A stretch of DNA of 64,000 bases from assembly GCF_000701785.1 (NCBI RefSeq), contig NZ_KL370824.1, forward strand, positions 46,902 through 110,901, written 5' to 3'. The translations under genes were made by a program, and so were the position numbers. Below, piece after piece: positions 1-12,200 of the stretch (its first letter is position 1; the number at the start of each line of letters is the position of its first letter). The stretch comes from Mycoplasmoides alvi ATCC 29626. GTDB lineage: Bacteria; Bacillota_I; Bacilli_A; Mycoplasmatales; Mycoplasmoidaceae. The notes below the pieces were generated by a model, which saw nothing but the letters and a program-made list of their open reading frames with translations, was not told the DNA's origin and searched no databases.

Positions 1-154
1 AGAACAACAAGTTGAATCAATTCAAGAAGAAGTTGTAACATCAAATGAACCAATTGCTGAAGAAGTAGTGGAACAACCAATTGAAGAAGAAGTTAGTTTT
101 GATGATGCTCCACAAAAAGAACAACAAGCTGAATCAATTCAAGAAGAAGTTGTG
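1..154 (+). repeat. 117-bp (39-codon) in-frame direct repeat in the acidic region
   Basis: A segment of about 36 bases beginning at 1 recurs at 118 with essentially one base change. It encodes QQ(V/A)ESIQEEVV. The 117-base spacing is a multiple of three, so this is an in-frame protein repeat and probably continues to the left of the window. Such acidic repeats can vary in copy number by slippage or recombination. Confidence 0.75.
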
Positions 155-622
155 GCAGAAGAAACAAGCAAAGATGAAGAAAATGATGAGTATTGAAAAC
201 AATTTGTAGGTGATTCAAATTATGGTCATTATGACCCAGAAAATGGTTCTTGAGTTTGATCAGGTTATTTTGGTGATAACAATGAATGAATTCATGATCC
301 AGATTATGTAAAACCTAATTGTGATATCATCTATGCAGATGAAAATGGTGATATTGATTTCAATAAGTATGCAGGAAATCCTAATTTTGGGTATTATGAT
401 GAAGATGGTAATTGAGATTGGTATGCTGGTGATTTTGACAAAAATGGGAATTGAGTTCTTTTAACTGAGGAAAATCAAAACAAATCAAACATTAGCAAAT
501 CAGATGATGAAGTTGCTGATGCTAAAGATGATAATAATTTTGATGTTGATGCTTGATTAGATCAATTTTCTGGTGAAGATGCTGATAACATTTTTGGCAA
601 TCAGGATTCTAAAAAAGATTAA
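1..622 (+). CDS. EAGR-box protein, C-terminal part (terminal-organelle/cytadherence type)
   Basis: Partial gene entering from the left edge; about 206 codons are visible, ending in TAA at 620-622. The visible protein starts with an acidic Glu/Gln/Val-rich stretch containing a repeat, followed by two aromatic- and glycine-rich boxes. Box 1 lies at about 191-300 (YWKQFVGDSNYGHYD, then WVWSGYF). Box 2 lies at about 356-465 (KYAGNPNFGYYD, then WDWYAGDF). Many of the tryptophans are UGA codons. These match the EAGR box of HMW1, HMW3, P65 and TopJ in the M. pneumoniae group, proteins of the terminal organelle used for attachment and gliding. The acidic region before the boxes is also typical of that class. 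The C-terminal tail is Asp/Asn-rich. Which family member this is cannot be told without the N-terminus: a J domain would indicate TopJ. Confidence 0.8.
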
Positions 623-637
623 CTTTTTGTTAATTAA

Positions 638-668
638 ATAATAGTGATTTAATTTTTTAATCTATTAT
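638..668 (+). terminator. weak hairpin after EAGR gene
   Basis: ATAATAG at 638-644 can pair with CTATTAT at 662-668 in the gap after the first gene. The stem is short and A+T-only apart from one pair, and no clear U tract follows. This is a possible but weak terminator. Confidence 0.2.
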
Positions 669-772
669 CATAAACTTAATTTCTCTTGCTTTTTTACATG
701 TATTAATTTTTTTTATTGTATATTGTAAGTATATTTATTTTTTTGTTAAACTCATTTAGTGGTAAATTAATC

Positions 773-2443
773 ATGAATAATGATTCGTTACATTCTGATA
801 AAAGTAAGTATGCTTTTGAAATGATTAACATTCATAAATCTTTTAATAATGGACAGATTAAAGCTAATGTTGGGATAAACTTATCTGTTGTTAAAAACTC
901 AATTCATGCAATAATTGGCGAAAATGGTGCTGGAAAATCAACTTTAATGTCAATTTTGTTCGGATTATATGAACAAGATGAAGGTGAAATATATATTGAA
1001 GGATCAAAAGTTAAATTTAATTCTTCAAAGGATGCTGCTAAATACAATATTGGAATGGTTCACCAACATTTTAAACTTATTGATAATTACACTGTTATTG
1101 ACAATATAATTTTAGGTTCTGAAAACACTAAGTTTGGATTTTTAACAAGAAATAAAAGTAAGCAAAAACTTAATGATTTAATTAATCAATATGGCTTCAA
1201 TATAAATTTAAATGACAAAATTTTTAATTTAACTGTTGGCCAACAACAAAAAGTTGAAATTTTAAAAGTTTTATATCGTGATTCTAATATTTTAATTTTT
1301 GATGAGCCGACATCTGTTTTATCTGATAATGAAATTGAATCATTTTTAAAAATGTTAAGAACATTTAAAGAAAATGGTAAAACAATTGTTTTAATTACTC
1401 ATAAATTAAATGAAATTAAAAAAATAGCAGACACTGCAACTATCATTAGAAAAGGTGAATACATTGACACAATTGATGTTGCGAACACTTCTATTGAAAA
1501 AATGGCAGAATTGATGATTGGCAGAAAAATTGTGCCAGTAAAAAATGATGGAATTGTTAAATCTAATGATGTTTTATTAGAAGTAAAAGATTTAGACTTA
1601 TTTTGAATGCCTCCTTTTGAAGTTTTTTTCAAAAATATTGAACGAAATATTAAAAATTATTTAAAAAAAATTAAAAATGTTTGATCAAAAAATAAAGTAA
1701 AGGAAAACAAAAATTTTTTTAAAAATAATTTTGAAAATAATAAAACAAATAACAAATCTTTAAATAATACATTTTCAGTGCATGCAGGTGAAATTTTTGC
1801 AATTGCAGGAGTTGAAGGAAATGGACAAAGTGAAGTTGCAAAAATTATATCTGGATTAAAATTGTCAAAACCTAATTCAATTCTTTTTTTAGGAAAGGAT
1901 ATTTCTAAAATGTCAATTAAGAAAAGAAATGAATTAGGGATAAGTCATGTTCCAGAAGATCGTCATAAATATGGACTTGTTTTAGATCAATCTTCTAGAA
2001 AAAATATTGTCAATAACTTAATTTCTAAAAAACCATTTAGTCAATATGGTTTTATTATTGAATATGAAATTGCTCAATATTCTAATGAAGTTATTAGAAA
2101 TTTTGATGTAAGGGGTTCAGTTAATGGAACAGCAAATGTTCGTTCTTTATCTGGTGGTAATCAACAAAAGTTAGTTTTAGGAAGAGAAATAACAAAAAAT
2201 CATAAATTATTATTGATGGTACAACCTTCTAGAGGATTGGATGTGGGCGCTGTTGAATATATTCATCAGTGTGCTTTAAAAGAAAAAGATAAGGGTAATG
2301 CTGTCATTTTAATTTCTTATGAAATTGATGAAATTCTTTCAATTTCTGATACAGTTGCTGTAATGAACCGCAATTCAATTGTGGGTATTGGTCCAATATC
2401 TGAAATGACAAGACAAAAAATTGGTGAATTAATTGGTAAATAA
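773..2443 (+). CDS. nupA: Nucleoside-type ABC importer, duplicated ATPase subunit (NupA/BmpC-like)
   Basis: Cytoplasmic ATPase of 556 residues driving uptake of (probably) nucleosides together with the two permeases that follow. The first ABC domain has Walker A GENGAGKST at residues 49-57, signature LTVGQQQK near 153-160 and Walker B ILIFDEPTS near 173-181. The second domain has the degenerate loop GVEGNGQ, signature LSGGNQQK near 459-466 and the family-typical MVQPSRGLDVG near 482-492. An Asn/Lys-rich insertion of about 55 residues (about 279-333) sits at the start of the second domain, between its first strand and the Walker loop. The start is placed at the ATG at 773 rather than at an upstream in-frame codon at 716, because the extra residues look like leader sequence and the family begins near here. 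One UGA (1604-1606) is tryptophan. Corresponds to MG119 of M. genitalium as I recall it. Confidence 0.9.
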
Positions 2444-2455
2444 GGAATTAATAGT

Positions 2456-4324
2456 ATGTACAGTAATTTTTTAAATATTTTTAAAATTAATTCAGATAAA
2501 TTTTTATTTAGAACATCGAATATTTCAACAAGAAGAAAAGTTTTTTCTGTAGTATTTTTTGTTATTATTTCTTTTTTATTATCTTTAATCATTGGTTCAT
2601 TAATTGGAATTCCATCACAAGGATTTTTCAATATTTTTAGTCGTTTATTTTTGTCTTCAGATAATACAAAAAATTTTATATATCAAATTGCAATTTATGT
2701 TGTTGCCGCTTTGGCTTTTTCATTTGCAATGAATGTTGGTATTTTTAACATAGGTATTTCTGGTCAAATGCTTGCTGGTGCTTCAACTGCTATTTTAATT
2801 ATAAATGCTTTGCCAAAAGAATTTACTGCTAATGCTTTGTATGGAGGACAGTTTTTAACAATTGTTCTTTCAGTTATTGGGGCAGTTACAGTTGCATTAG
2901 TAACAGGATTGTTAAAAATATATTTAAAAGTTAATGAAGTTGTAAGTGCTATTTTGCTTAATTGAATTGTTTTATTTATTGTTGGATATCTTGTTTACAA
3001 TTATGATTGAGATCCAAATGCTCAACAACTTGGTAAGTTAGCAACAAACCCATTGCCAGAAAGTTTTGCTTTTTATATTTCTACACAAAATTCTACCCCT
3101 TTTATCAATAAAAGCGGTTGATTATGATCAATCATTTTTGCAATTATTTCTGTCATTATTGTTTGAGTCTTAATGAAATTTACAGTTTTTGGGCATAAAT
3201 TAAAAACAACAGGATTATCAACAACTTCTGCAAAGTATTTTGGTTACAATCAAAATTCATTGCAATTAGCATCATTTGTTATTTCAGGTGTATTAGCTGG
3301 GATATTAGGTGTAATTGTTTATACTGGTCAATCAGATTTTTTAAATTTTAATAGTTCAGGCGGAACATCATTAAACATGGTTCCAGCTGAAGGTTTTAAT
3401 GGAATTGCAATAGGATTAATTGCACTAAATAACCCTTTTGGAATTATTGTTATTTCTATATTGTTTTCTTTTGTTAATGTTGGTTCCCAACCAGCGGGGT
3501 TACCAGGATCTACCATTTCTTTAATTACAGGAATAATGATGTATATGATTGCAATTTATCAATTGTCAATTTATGTTCGACCTTGGCGTTGGATTTATTT
3601 ATTAAAATATGGAAAATTTAATAGTGATAGTTATTTAAATTTTGAAAATTTTATGGGTTCTAACGTTGAAGGTCGAACATTTTTAATTAAAAAAAATAAA
3701 AATGACATAATAAATAATGTTATTAATTCTAATTGGAATAATAAAAATAAATTTAAACTTTTTTTTATAAAACTTTATTATAAGAGTATTGGTGTTTATT
3801 TCATCAAATCAAACTCAATTTATCCAAATGGGAAAAAAATTTCATCCATAAAATTATCAAAGCAAAAAATTAATGATGAATATCTAAATAAAAGAAATGA
3901 AATTATAAATGAATTTAAATATTCATGTGCTTATAATTTAATTATTCATTGGGAAAATAAATTAAATAATTTTGATTACAAAAGTGAGTTAATGTTATCA
4001 AAATGAGATCATGATAAAACTAAAATTGATAAATGAACTACTAACATTTTAAACAAAGAAATATTAGAACAAATAAATAAACATAAACTTATTATTAATG
4101 AAAAAATAATTATCAAAAGAGTTGAGATTATAATTAATACTTGGTTAGATAAAATTAAATCAGATGAAAAAATTGTATTAAAAGATTGAGATGCAAATTT
4201 AAGAATACTAAATGATTTAATGAATAAAATAACAGATAAACATATTAAATCTGAGTTTATAAATAAAGTGGAAATTATTGATAACTACTTTGTAAAAATA
4301 AAAATTAAAAAGGAGGATGCTTAA
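2456..4324 (+). CDS. nupB: Nucleoside-type ABC importer permease 1 with long C-terminal extension
   Basis: Integral membrane permease of 622 residues in the BPD_transp_2 family. Hydrophobic segments run from about residue 30 to 375, with the family motif ISGQMLAGA and GLIALNNPFG. After RPWRW (about residue 375-379) comes a hydrophilic, Lys/Asn-rich tail of about 240 residues with no recognised domain, probably cytoplasmic. Typical members end shortly after the last membrane helix. The ORF crosses several UGA codons (2963, 4004, 4036 and others). It lies 12 bases after the ATPase gene and abuts the next permease, whose ribosome-binding site AGGAGG at 4311-4316 lies inside the last codons of this gene. 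Corresponds to MG120 by order. Confidence 0.88.
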
Positions 4325-5260
4325 ATGGAAATAACATTAATTAACACATGACTTGTTTTAGGCCCTTCATTAGTTTTAGCAATTCTTAGTGGTTATCTTT
4401 CAGAAAGAGTTGGCATTGTTAATATTGCAATCAATGGAATGATGACTTTTGGTTCATTGTTTTTTATGATTTTTTCTAATGTTTTTTTTAAATTAATTCC
4501 AAATAATAATGCCTATGAATGAACATTTTTACTTAGTTTTTTAATATCATCATTATTATCTACTGTTGTTGGCATTTTATTTGCTTTAGCAACAGTAAAA
4601 TTAAAAGCTGATCATGTTATTGCTGGAACAGGAATTAATTTATTATCAACTGGAATTGGTTTAATAATTGCAGATCGTTCTAGTACTCTTTTTGGCACAT
4701 CAGTTTTATCTAATAGATATGTGCCAAAAACAATAATTTTTTCAGGCGAAAATGGTGGAATCCGTCTAGAATCTCTTATTTGTTTTTTAATTGCTATGTT
4801 AATTATTGTTTTAGTTTATTTAATTATGAATTTTACACGTTTAGGCTTACGTTATAGAGCTTGTGGAGAAAACCCAAATGCTGTGGATGCTCAAGGGGTA
4901 AATGTAATTAAATATCAATGAATTGGATTAATGGTTGTGGGAGCCATTGCTGGTTTATCTGGTAGTTTATTTGCTTTTGCTTATACTAATGCAAAATTTA
5001 CAGGTGATGTTAATGGATTAGGATTTATTGCTATTGCCTTATTAATTGTTAGTTCTTGAAAAATTATTCCTGGAACTATTATTGGTTTAGCATTTGCATT
5101 ATTGTTAGCATATACTCAACAAACTTTAGGGAATGTATCTATTGGTTATATGCTTAGAATGATTCCCTTTATTGTCACACTTGTGGTTATGTTGTTATTT
5201 GGTAAATTTATTAAAGGTCCAAAATCTGCAGGATTACATTTTGATAAAGGTTTAAGGTAA
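4325..5260 (+). CDS. nupC: Nucleoside-type ABC importer permease 2
   Basis: Second membrane permease, 311 residues, the usual size for the family. About eight hydrophobic segments are visible, with SERVGIVNIAINGMM near the N-terminus, GTGINLLSTG in the middle and RYRACGENPNAVDAQGVN in the cytoplasmic loop that contacts the ATPase. The ATG directly follows the stop of permease 1 and is preceded by a strong AGGAGG, so the two are translationally coupled. Together with nupA and nupB it makes a heterodimeric importer of the BMP/Nup type. No binding lipoprotein is adjacent; the two BMP-family lipoproteins at 39888-43318 are candidates. Corresponds to MG121. Confidence 0.9.
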
Positions 5261-5279
5261 ATTAAGGAAATTAAAAAAG

Positions 5280-6452
5280 ATGAATAAAATTTTAGTTTTA
5301 AATGCTGGTTCAAGTTCAATTAAATTTCAATTATTTGATTTAAATTTGAATTTAATATCAAAAGGTTTATGCGAGAGAATTTTTATTGATGGTGCTTTTG
5401 AAATAACAAATGTTCTTACAAATGAAAAAATTCAAAAAAGTACCCCCTTATCAAATCATAAAGATGCTTTAAAATGCATTTTAAATCATTTAATTTCATT
5501 AAAAATTATTGAAAACTTTGAAGAAATTATAGGTGCAGGGCATAGAGTTGTTCAAGGTGGAAATTATTTTAATGATTCAGTTTTTGTAGATAATAATGTT
5601 TTAAATAAAATTATTGAATATTCAAAACTTGCACCTTTACATAATAAACATGAAGCTGATGTTATTATTGATTTATTAGATTTAATACCAAATTGTAAAA
5701 ATGTTGCTGTTTTTGATACAACTTTTCATTCTACTATGCCTGAAATTAATTATCGTTATGCAATTCCCTTAGAATGAGAATCCAAATATTTAGTTCGTCG
5801 TTATGGTGCTCATGGAACTTCATTTCATTTTGTAACTGAAAACATGCAAAATTATTTGAATAAAAAAGATTTAAATATGATAATTTGCCATTTAGGTAAC
5901 GGCGCTTCTATTTGTGCAGTTAAAAATGGTAAATCTTATAATACATCAATGGGATTTACTCCATTAGAAGGTTTAATTATGGGCACAAGATCAGGAGATA
6001 TTGACCCTTCAGTTATTGATTATTTATCTGAAGAATTAAATAAATCTTCTAAAGATATAACTAATTTTTTAAATAAAAAGTCTGGAATGCTAGCTTTAAC
6101 AGGCAGTTCAGATATGCGTGATATTTTTAGAGATAAAGTTAAAAATAAAGTTGCAATTGAAATGTATGCGCAACGTGTAGCTAACTATGTTATTTCTTAT
6201 GCTAATCAGTTGTGCGGTAAAATAGATGGAATTGTTTTTACGGCCGGAATTGGAGAAAATTGCACACCAATTATCGAAAAAATTATTGAATTTTTACCAT
6301 TACTTAACTTAGCTTATGATCAAGATGCATTAAATGATCTTTCATATACTAATATTAAAAAAATTAGTAATAATAATTCAAAATACAATTTATATCAAGT
6401 TAGAACAAATGAAGAATTAATGATTGCAAAAAATGTATTGCGTTTTTTATAA
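5280..6452 (+). CDS. ackA: Acetate kinase
   Basis: 390 residues, normal for the family. Transfers phosphate from acetyl phosphate to ADP, giving acetate and ATP, the last step of fermentative energy production. Motifs in order: LNAGSSSIKFQLF at the N-terminus, GAGHRVVQGG, FDTTFHSTMP, RYGAHGTSFHF, CHLGNGASICAV, GFTPLEGLIMGTRSGDIDP and FTAGIGEN. One UGA (5775-5777) is tryptophan. The partner phosphotransacetylase is encoded about 33 kb away at 38155. It starts 19 bases after the ABC permease gene and may be read through from it. MG357 in M. genitalium. Confidence 0.97.
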
Positions 6453-6472
6453 AATGGCGGTCCATTAATTTA

Positions 6473-7321
6473 ATGAAATTTTTAATTTGTTCCAAAAATT
6501 TTAAATTGTATGAAAATAAATGAACTAGTTTTGCAAAAAAATACCCAGATATAGATTTTATTTTTATTAATGATTCTGAAGATAATTCATTTATTACTTC
6601 AAATAATTTGAATTTAACTTTTATTAATAATAATTCCAATGTAGGTAAAGTAAAGTCTTTTTTAAATTACATTATTAAAAATAATGTAAATGACTGAATA
6701 TTTATGTGTGATGACAAAGATGAAATTATAGATTTTGATTCTTTTTTAAATGAATTTAAGACTAATAAAAATTTAAATTTTGTTTATGTTGCTGATAATT
6801 TATCCAAAAATAACAAAATTATTGGTGACAAATTTGATAATGCTAATACTTTAAAAGATTTTTATTTTAAACAAGGAAGAGTTGGAGATAAATTCATTTT
6901 AATTCATAGTAATCACATTTTGAAAAATAAAGAATGATTTAATTCATTTTTAAATTTCAAAACAAAAATTTATGAAGTAGTTTTGCTATTCTATTATTAT
7001 GATTTGCCAGCAATTAAGATCAATCCAGTTATTAAGCATTTTTACAATAAAGATGGTACTTCATTTAATAATTTAAATGATAAGTTAACAAATTATGAAT
7101 ATTATATATGGGAATCACACTTTGTTTTAAAAACAAATCCTCATTTAAAAGTTGTTATTTCGAGATTATTTGTTCTTTGATATTTAAGAAAGCATTTTAT
7201 AAAATTGAAAGAAATTAAATTTTTTTATAAATTAATTTATTTGCTTTTTTATTGCTTTTGTTTGTTCCCAATTGTTAAAAAAATTTATTTAAAAAAACTA
7301 AATCATGTTATTAATGAATAA
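6473..7321 (+). CDS. Putative family-2-like glycosyltransferase
   Basis: 282 residues, beginning 20 bases after ackA. The layout suggests a GT-A fold: N-terminal FLICSKNF and FIFINDSED strands, NSNVGKVKSF, then WIFMCDDKDEI, which resembles the acidic DxD-containing strand of GT2 rhamnosyl/galactosyl transferases, then RVGDKFILIHSNHI. The C-terminus has a hydrophobic, basic segment (LIYLLFYCFCLFPIVKKI) that may anchor the protein to the membrane. UGA is tryptophan at four or more places. The next gene is a flippase-type transporter, so a role in building a surface glycan or glycolipid is inferred. Donor and acceptor are unknown. Confidence 0.6.
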
Positions 7322-7398
7322 ATGTAAATATTAATTTAGTTATGTTTTTTGTTTTATTTATTTAGAATGTTTTTAAATAAAATTGGTTTGTTAGCAAT

Positions 7399-9129
7399 AT
7401 GTCAGAATATCGGGTTGTAATAAAAAATATTTACATTAGTTTTATAGTAAATGTAATATCACTTGCAATTTCATTTGCAACATCATATATTACTAATCAA
7501 TTTTTGGGTACAACTAATTATGGTTTTATGGGTATTGCAACTGCATTATTACCATATATTTCTTTATTATTATCTGGAGTAGGTTCATTAACTGTTTATC
7601 GTTTATATGAACCATTATCAAAAAAAAATTATTTGCTTGCAAATGAATTAATGCAGAGATCATTATATGAATATCGAACTAGGGGAGTAATTTCTTTTTT
7701 ACTCTTATTATTGCTTGCTGTTGTATATCCATATATTATTGGTTTAAATAATCCAACTGATAGTTTAATTAGTTCTTTAATCATTTTAGCAGCTGGGTTA
7801 TCAAGTTTATTTTCGTTTTTATTATCACCAATTTATCAACAAATTCTTTATGTTGAAAGAAGAGGATATTTATTACAAACTTTTGATTTATTTGGAAAAA
7901 TTTTTTTTAATAGCATTTTTATAGCTATTGTCCTTGCCAATAACACTTATCAATTTATAGGCAACAACAAATGATTATTAATTATTTCTGCTTTTTCAGG
8001 AAATTTACTAGGATCTTTTGGGATTATAATTGCGTTTTGCTTAAGAAAAAAAATTGCTCCATGATTTGTTCCTAAAATTCTAAAAAAAGAAGTTGGTGAT
8101 AAAGTGATTCGAAGGCAAATTTTAGCTGATGCTTTTATTGCTCAATTTGTTGTTAATACTTCTTTTTTTATTTTTGGTATTTTTGGGCAATTTACAACGC
8201 CTCAAATTGCATCAACTTTAGCAGGTATTTTTGGGACATATTTTGTTGTAAAAAATTCTGTTTCATCTATTTTGTCAATAGTTGTTTCAACGCCAGCCAC
8301 TTCATATGCTCGAATTTATCATAGCACTAATAAAGAATATGTAAAATTTGCATATAATATTTATGATTATTCGTGTTTTATATTTGCAATAGTTTCAATG
8401 ATATATGTGATGCTTTGTTCGCCTTTCTTAACATCTTTTATAGTGAACAATCCTTCAACAAATTTAAGCAACTTAAATCAAACAGATTTAATAAATAATT
8501 GACCTACACCTGATCAATTATTAAATAACTCATTTAACTTATGAATTAGTTTATTGGTTGGTTTATCTTGTTTTATTGATCTAGCTAGATCATCACCTGA
8601 AAATACAAAGAGTATTAGTGGTGAATATAAATGAAAGTTTAAATTTGCAATAGTTGAAGCTATTATTAATGTAGCTTTATCAATAATTAATACAATTATT
8701 GCTTTTTATTTTCCAAATTTAATGAATGGTTTATATTTAATATTTGGTTTAATATTATCTAATTTGCTAGCAGTTGGTTTTAGGTACATAGCCATTAAAT
8801 TATCTACTATTAAAACATTTTTTATTAATAAACAAGAGTATAGATTTGCATTGTTAAAATTTATATTTATTGAACTTATTTTTGTTTTAGTTATTGGTAT
8901 TACATTTACATTAATTGCATCATTTATTTTTACTAATAAACCAACACATTTATCATTAAATTCTCAAACAATTTTAATGCTATTTTTAGTTTTTGTAATT
9001 AGTTCAACTGTTGTTGCAATTGTTACTTTTGTTTTAGTGGTAATAAATCCGTCATTTAGAAAAGTTGTTATCACTAAATTAACAAGTTCTTTTGATTTGT
9101 TGAAAGAAAAAATATTTAAAAAAACATAA
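7399..9129 (+). CDS. Polysaccharide flippase-like membrane protein (Wzx/MATE superfamily)
   Basis: 576 residues with about 12-14 hydrophobic segments along the length. The opening (YRVVIKNIYISFIVN, then TNQFLGTTNYGFMGIATAL) matches the start of polysaccharide-export flippases, which have YI.R.LG...YG near residue 45. A hydrophilic stretch near 345-365 separates two halves. Such proteins move lipid-linked sugars or wall/capsule precursors across the membrane; the neighbouring glycosyltransferases at 6473 and 12623 fit that role. The ATG at 7399 is chosen because upstream in-frame ATGs run into stops. Substrate unknown. Confidence 0.65.
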
Positions 9130-9208
9130 ATTCCATTAATTTGATTTTTTTATAATGTTTTTATGTTGTATTCATTTAATAGTTATTAGTGGAATAGGAA
9201 TTTAATGT

Positions 9209-12200
9209 ATGTCAGCTGATTGATCATGACTAAAAAACCGTTTAGTTTCAGCAAAAACAAAATCAAATAGTTTTTGGTTGCCTGCTTTGTCACAAACTGT
9301 TATGGATATTGGTGAATTATTAAAATGTGCTTCAAATATCTATGATCATTCAATTAATGGTATTGTTAATTTTATAAATACAAATGATATTATTGAAATT
9401 GACTTAAAACGTTTAAATGATATTCCTGATTCAGAAAGTATTCGACGTTTTGGGAGTGTAGATAATTTATTTAAAACTTTTCAAAATGATTTTGTTCGCT
9501 TACACAAATTATTAAAAAAACAAGTTAGAGAGTTTGGAGATAGTAGTTTATTTATTGGTCTTCCTTTGGTTGAAGGAATTAATGAATTTGGCGATTATTA
9601 TCGAGCTCCATTATTATATGTTCAAGTTGAATTAGAACCCATTAATCGTTTTCAAAAAATAAATTTAATTATTAACCGTGATGAATTCATTATTAATCCG
9701 ACTATTCTTGGTGTTGAAGTAAACAAGAGAAATATCTTGTTCCAAAATAATTATGATAACTCTATTTTGAATATTCAAAGTGCATTTAATGTTTTTAAAG
9801 ATTTAGATATTCACTTTAAAATGCCTTTAACTAACGAAGTCATTCCATTCCAAAAGAAAAACCGTTTAGATTTTTCTGATGACTCAAAAACAGCTAGTAA
9901 AAATACTGTTATTAATAATGTTTTATTAGGTATTTTTGATGTAAAAGGAGATAAATTGTTTCAAGATTTTACTACAATAATGAGTAAAGATCCAAATGCA
10001 ATTGATGAAGTATTTGAAAATAAAAAAGATTTATTATTTAATCATAAAGAATTTCAAAATAATTTTAAAGTTGGTGAAATATCATTAATAAGTAATATTG
10101 ATATTTATCAACAATTAGCCATCAAACATGCTTTAGAAGGAGATGTTGTTATTGAAGGTCCTCCCGGAACAGGAAAATCAGAAACAATTTTAAACATTTT
10201 AGCTAATATTGCACTAAATAATAAAACTGCATTGTTTGTTAGTGAAAAAACAACAGCTATGGATGTTGTTTATAATCGTTTAGGCAAATTGAAGCATATT
10301 GCTTTGTATGTTCCTAATTTAATTGATGACAAGCAAAAATTTTATCAACAATTTGTTGAGTATGAATCTTATTTTGAAAAAGAATATAAAAGTGAATTGC
10401 TTTCATTAAAAAAACCAACATTTAATTTTGATTTAATTAGTAATTCATTTGAAAAATCTAAAGTAATTTGAAGTATTTATGGAATGAAAATATCTTCAGG
10501 TAAGAATGAATATAATTTTGAAGATATGTTATTTAATTTTCAAATTATTGATACTACTCCAATAAATCTAAGTGATCCTAAATTATTCGATAATTGAGTT
10601 TTAGAAAATTCCAATGAAAAATGATTGGAAAAACATAATGAATATTTAAGTTTTGAAAAAGAATTAACTAAAAATTGAAAAATTTCTGATTTTTTAAAAT
10701 TTGTAAACATTTATAGTTCTACTTTTGCAGATAAAACAGACAAAAATAAAAAAATAATTTGTTGAATTATTCACAATTTTTTAAAAAATCAAGTTATTGA
10801 AATACCCAACAAGATGACTGTTAATTTTTTTAAATTCAATAAAACTGATGAGAAGTTTTATTTTGAATTAGAAAAAAAAATTAAGCAATATTTTGAATTA
10901 AAAGATTATTCTTCAAAAGAAAAAGCAATTACAATTCAGTGAGTTATTTCTAATAACATTTTAAAAAATCATAAATTATATTTTTATTCATGATACATGG
11001 AAAATAAAAGTCCAAATTATTTAAAAAAATTGTTGCATTTGCAAGTTGATATTGATCAATTTTCACATCAATTTGAGAAAGAAATTTGTAATTTTATTTC
11101 TAATTGTAAAGATGCTTTACACGCTTTTATTATTAAAAAGTTTTACAATCTTTATCAACAAGACAAGACAACACTTTTAGAAATGTGCCGTCATGGTCGT
11201 AACTCTAATTTTAAAGATATTTCTTGGTGATTTAATATGTACAGATCAATTCTTAAAGAATTATACCCTATACATATCATGTCGTTTGAAAGTGCTTCTA
11301 TTTTGTTGGAAAATAAAAAAAATCTTTATGATTATGTCATTATTGATGAAGCTAGTCAGGTTTTTTTAGAACGAGCTTTACCTGCTTTATATAGATCCAG
11401 TAAGTATATTGTTGCTGGTGATACTAAACAATTACATCCTTCTAATTTTTTTCAATCTCGGGCTAATTATGATGATGATTCATTTGAAGAATTAGATAGC
11501 AATAGTGTTATTGAAACCAATGAAGCAGTTAATGCTATAAGTTTAATTCACTTTTTAAAAGAACGTGCAAGAATCACAACAATGCTTCGATATCATTATC
11601 GATCTGATTTTAGCAATTTAATTGCTTTTACAAATGACCATATATATGAAAATGAATTAATTTTTATGGATAAAGCAATTAAATCTGAACGAACCTTTAT
11701 TGTTCATAATGTTAAAAGTGGTAAATGACAGAATAACCGTAATTATGAAGAAGCACAAGCATTAGTAAATCGTTTACAAGAATTAAGTAAAACACTAGAT
11801 TATAAAAAAACTATTGGAGTAATCACTTTTAATAAAACACAATGTGATTTAATTGAAAATCTTTTAGATAAATTAAATGATCCACTAATTAATGAATGGC
11901 GTGATCGTTATAATGATAATAATGAATATATTGGATTATTTGTTAAAAATGTTGAAAATGTTCAAGGTGATGAAAGAGACATTATACTGTTTTCATTAGG
12001 TTATGACAAATCAGTAAATAATTATGGACCAATAAGTAAAAATGAAGGTGAAAATCGTTTAAATGTTGCAATAACTCGTTCTAAGCACCGTATTGAATTA
12101 TTCAAAACAAATATGGCTAATGAGTATAATGGATGATCAAGTAAAATTCCAGGAACAAGATTATTAGTTGAATATTTAGATTATTGTGAAAAGCAAGACC

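Noticed and set aside
1399..1632. Minus-strand open frames within nupA and other plus-strand genes (e.g. 2317-2631, 20282-20497, 51418-51759)
   Set aside because: They lie opposite strongly conserved coding sequence, lack ribosome-binding sites and show no protein motif.
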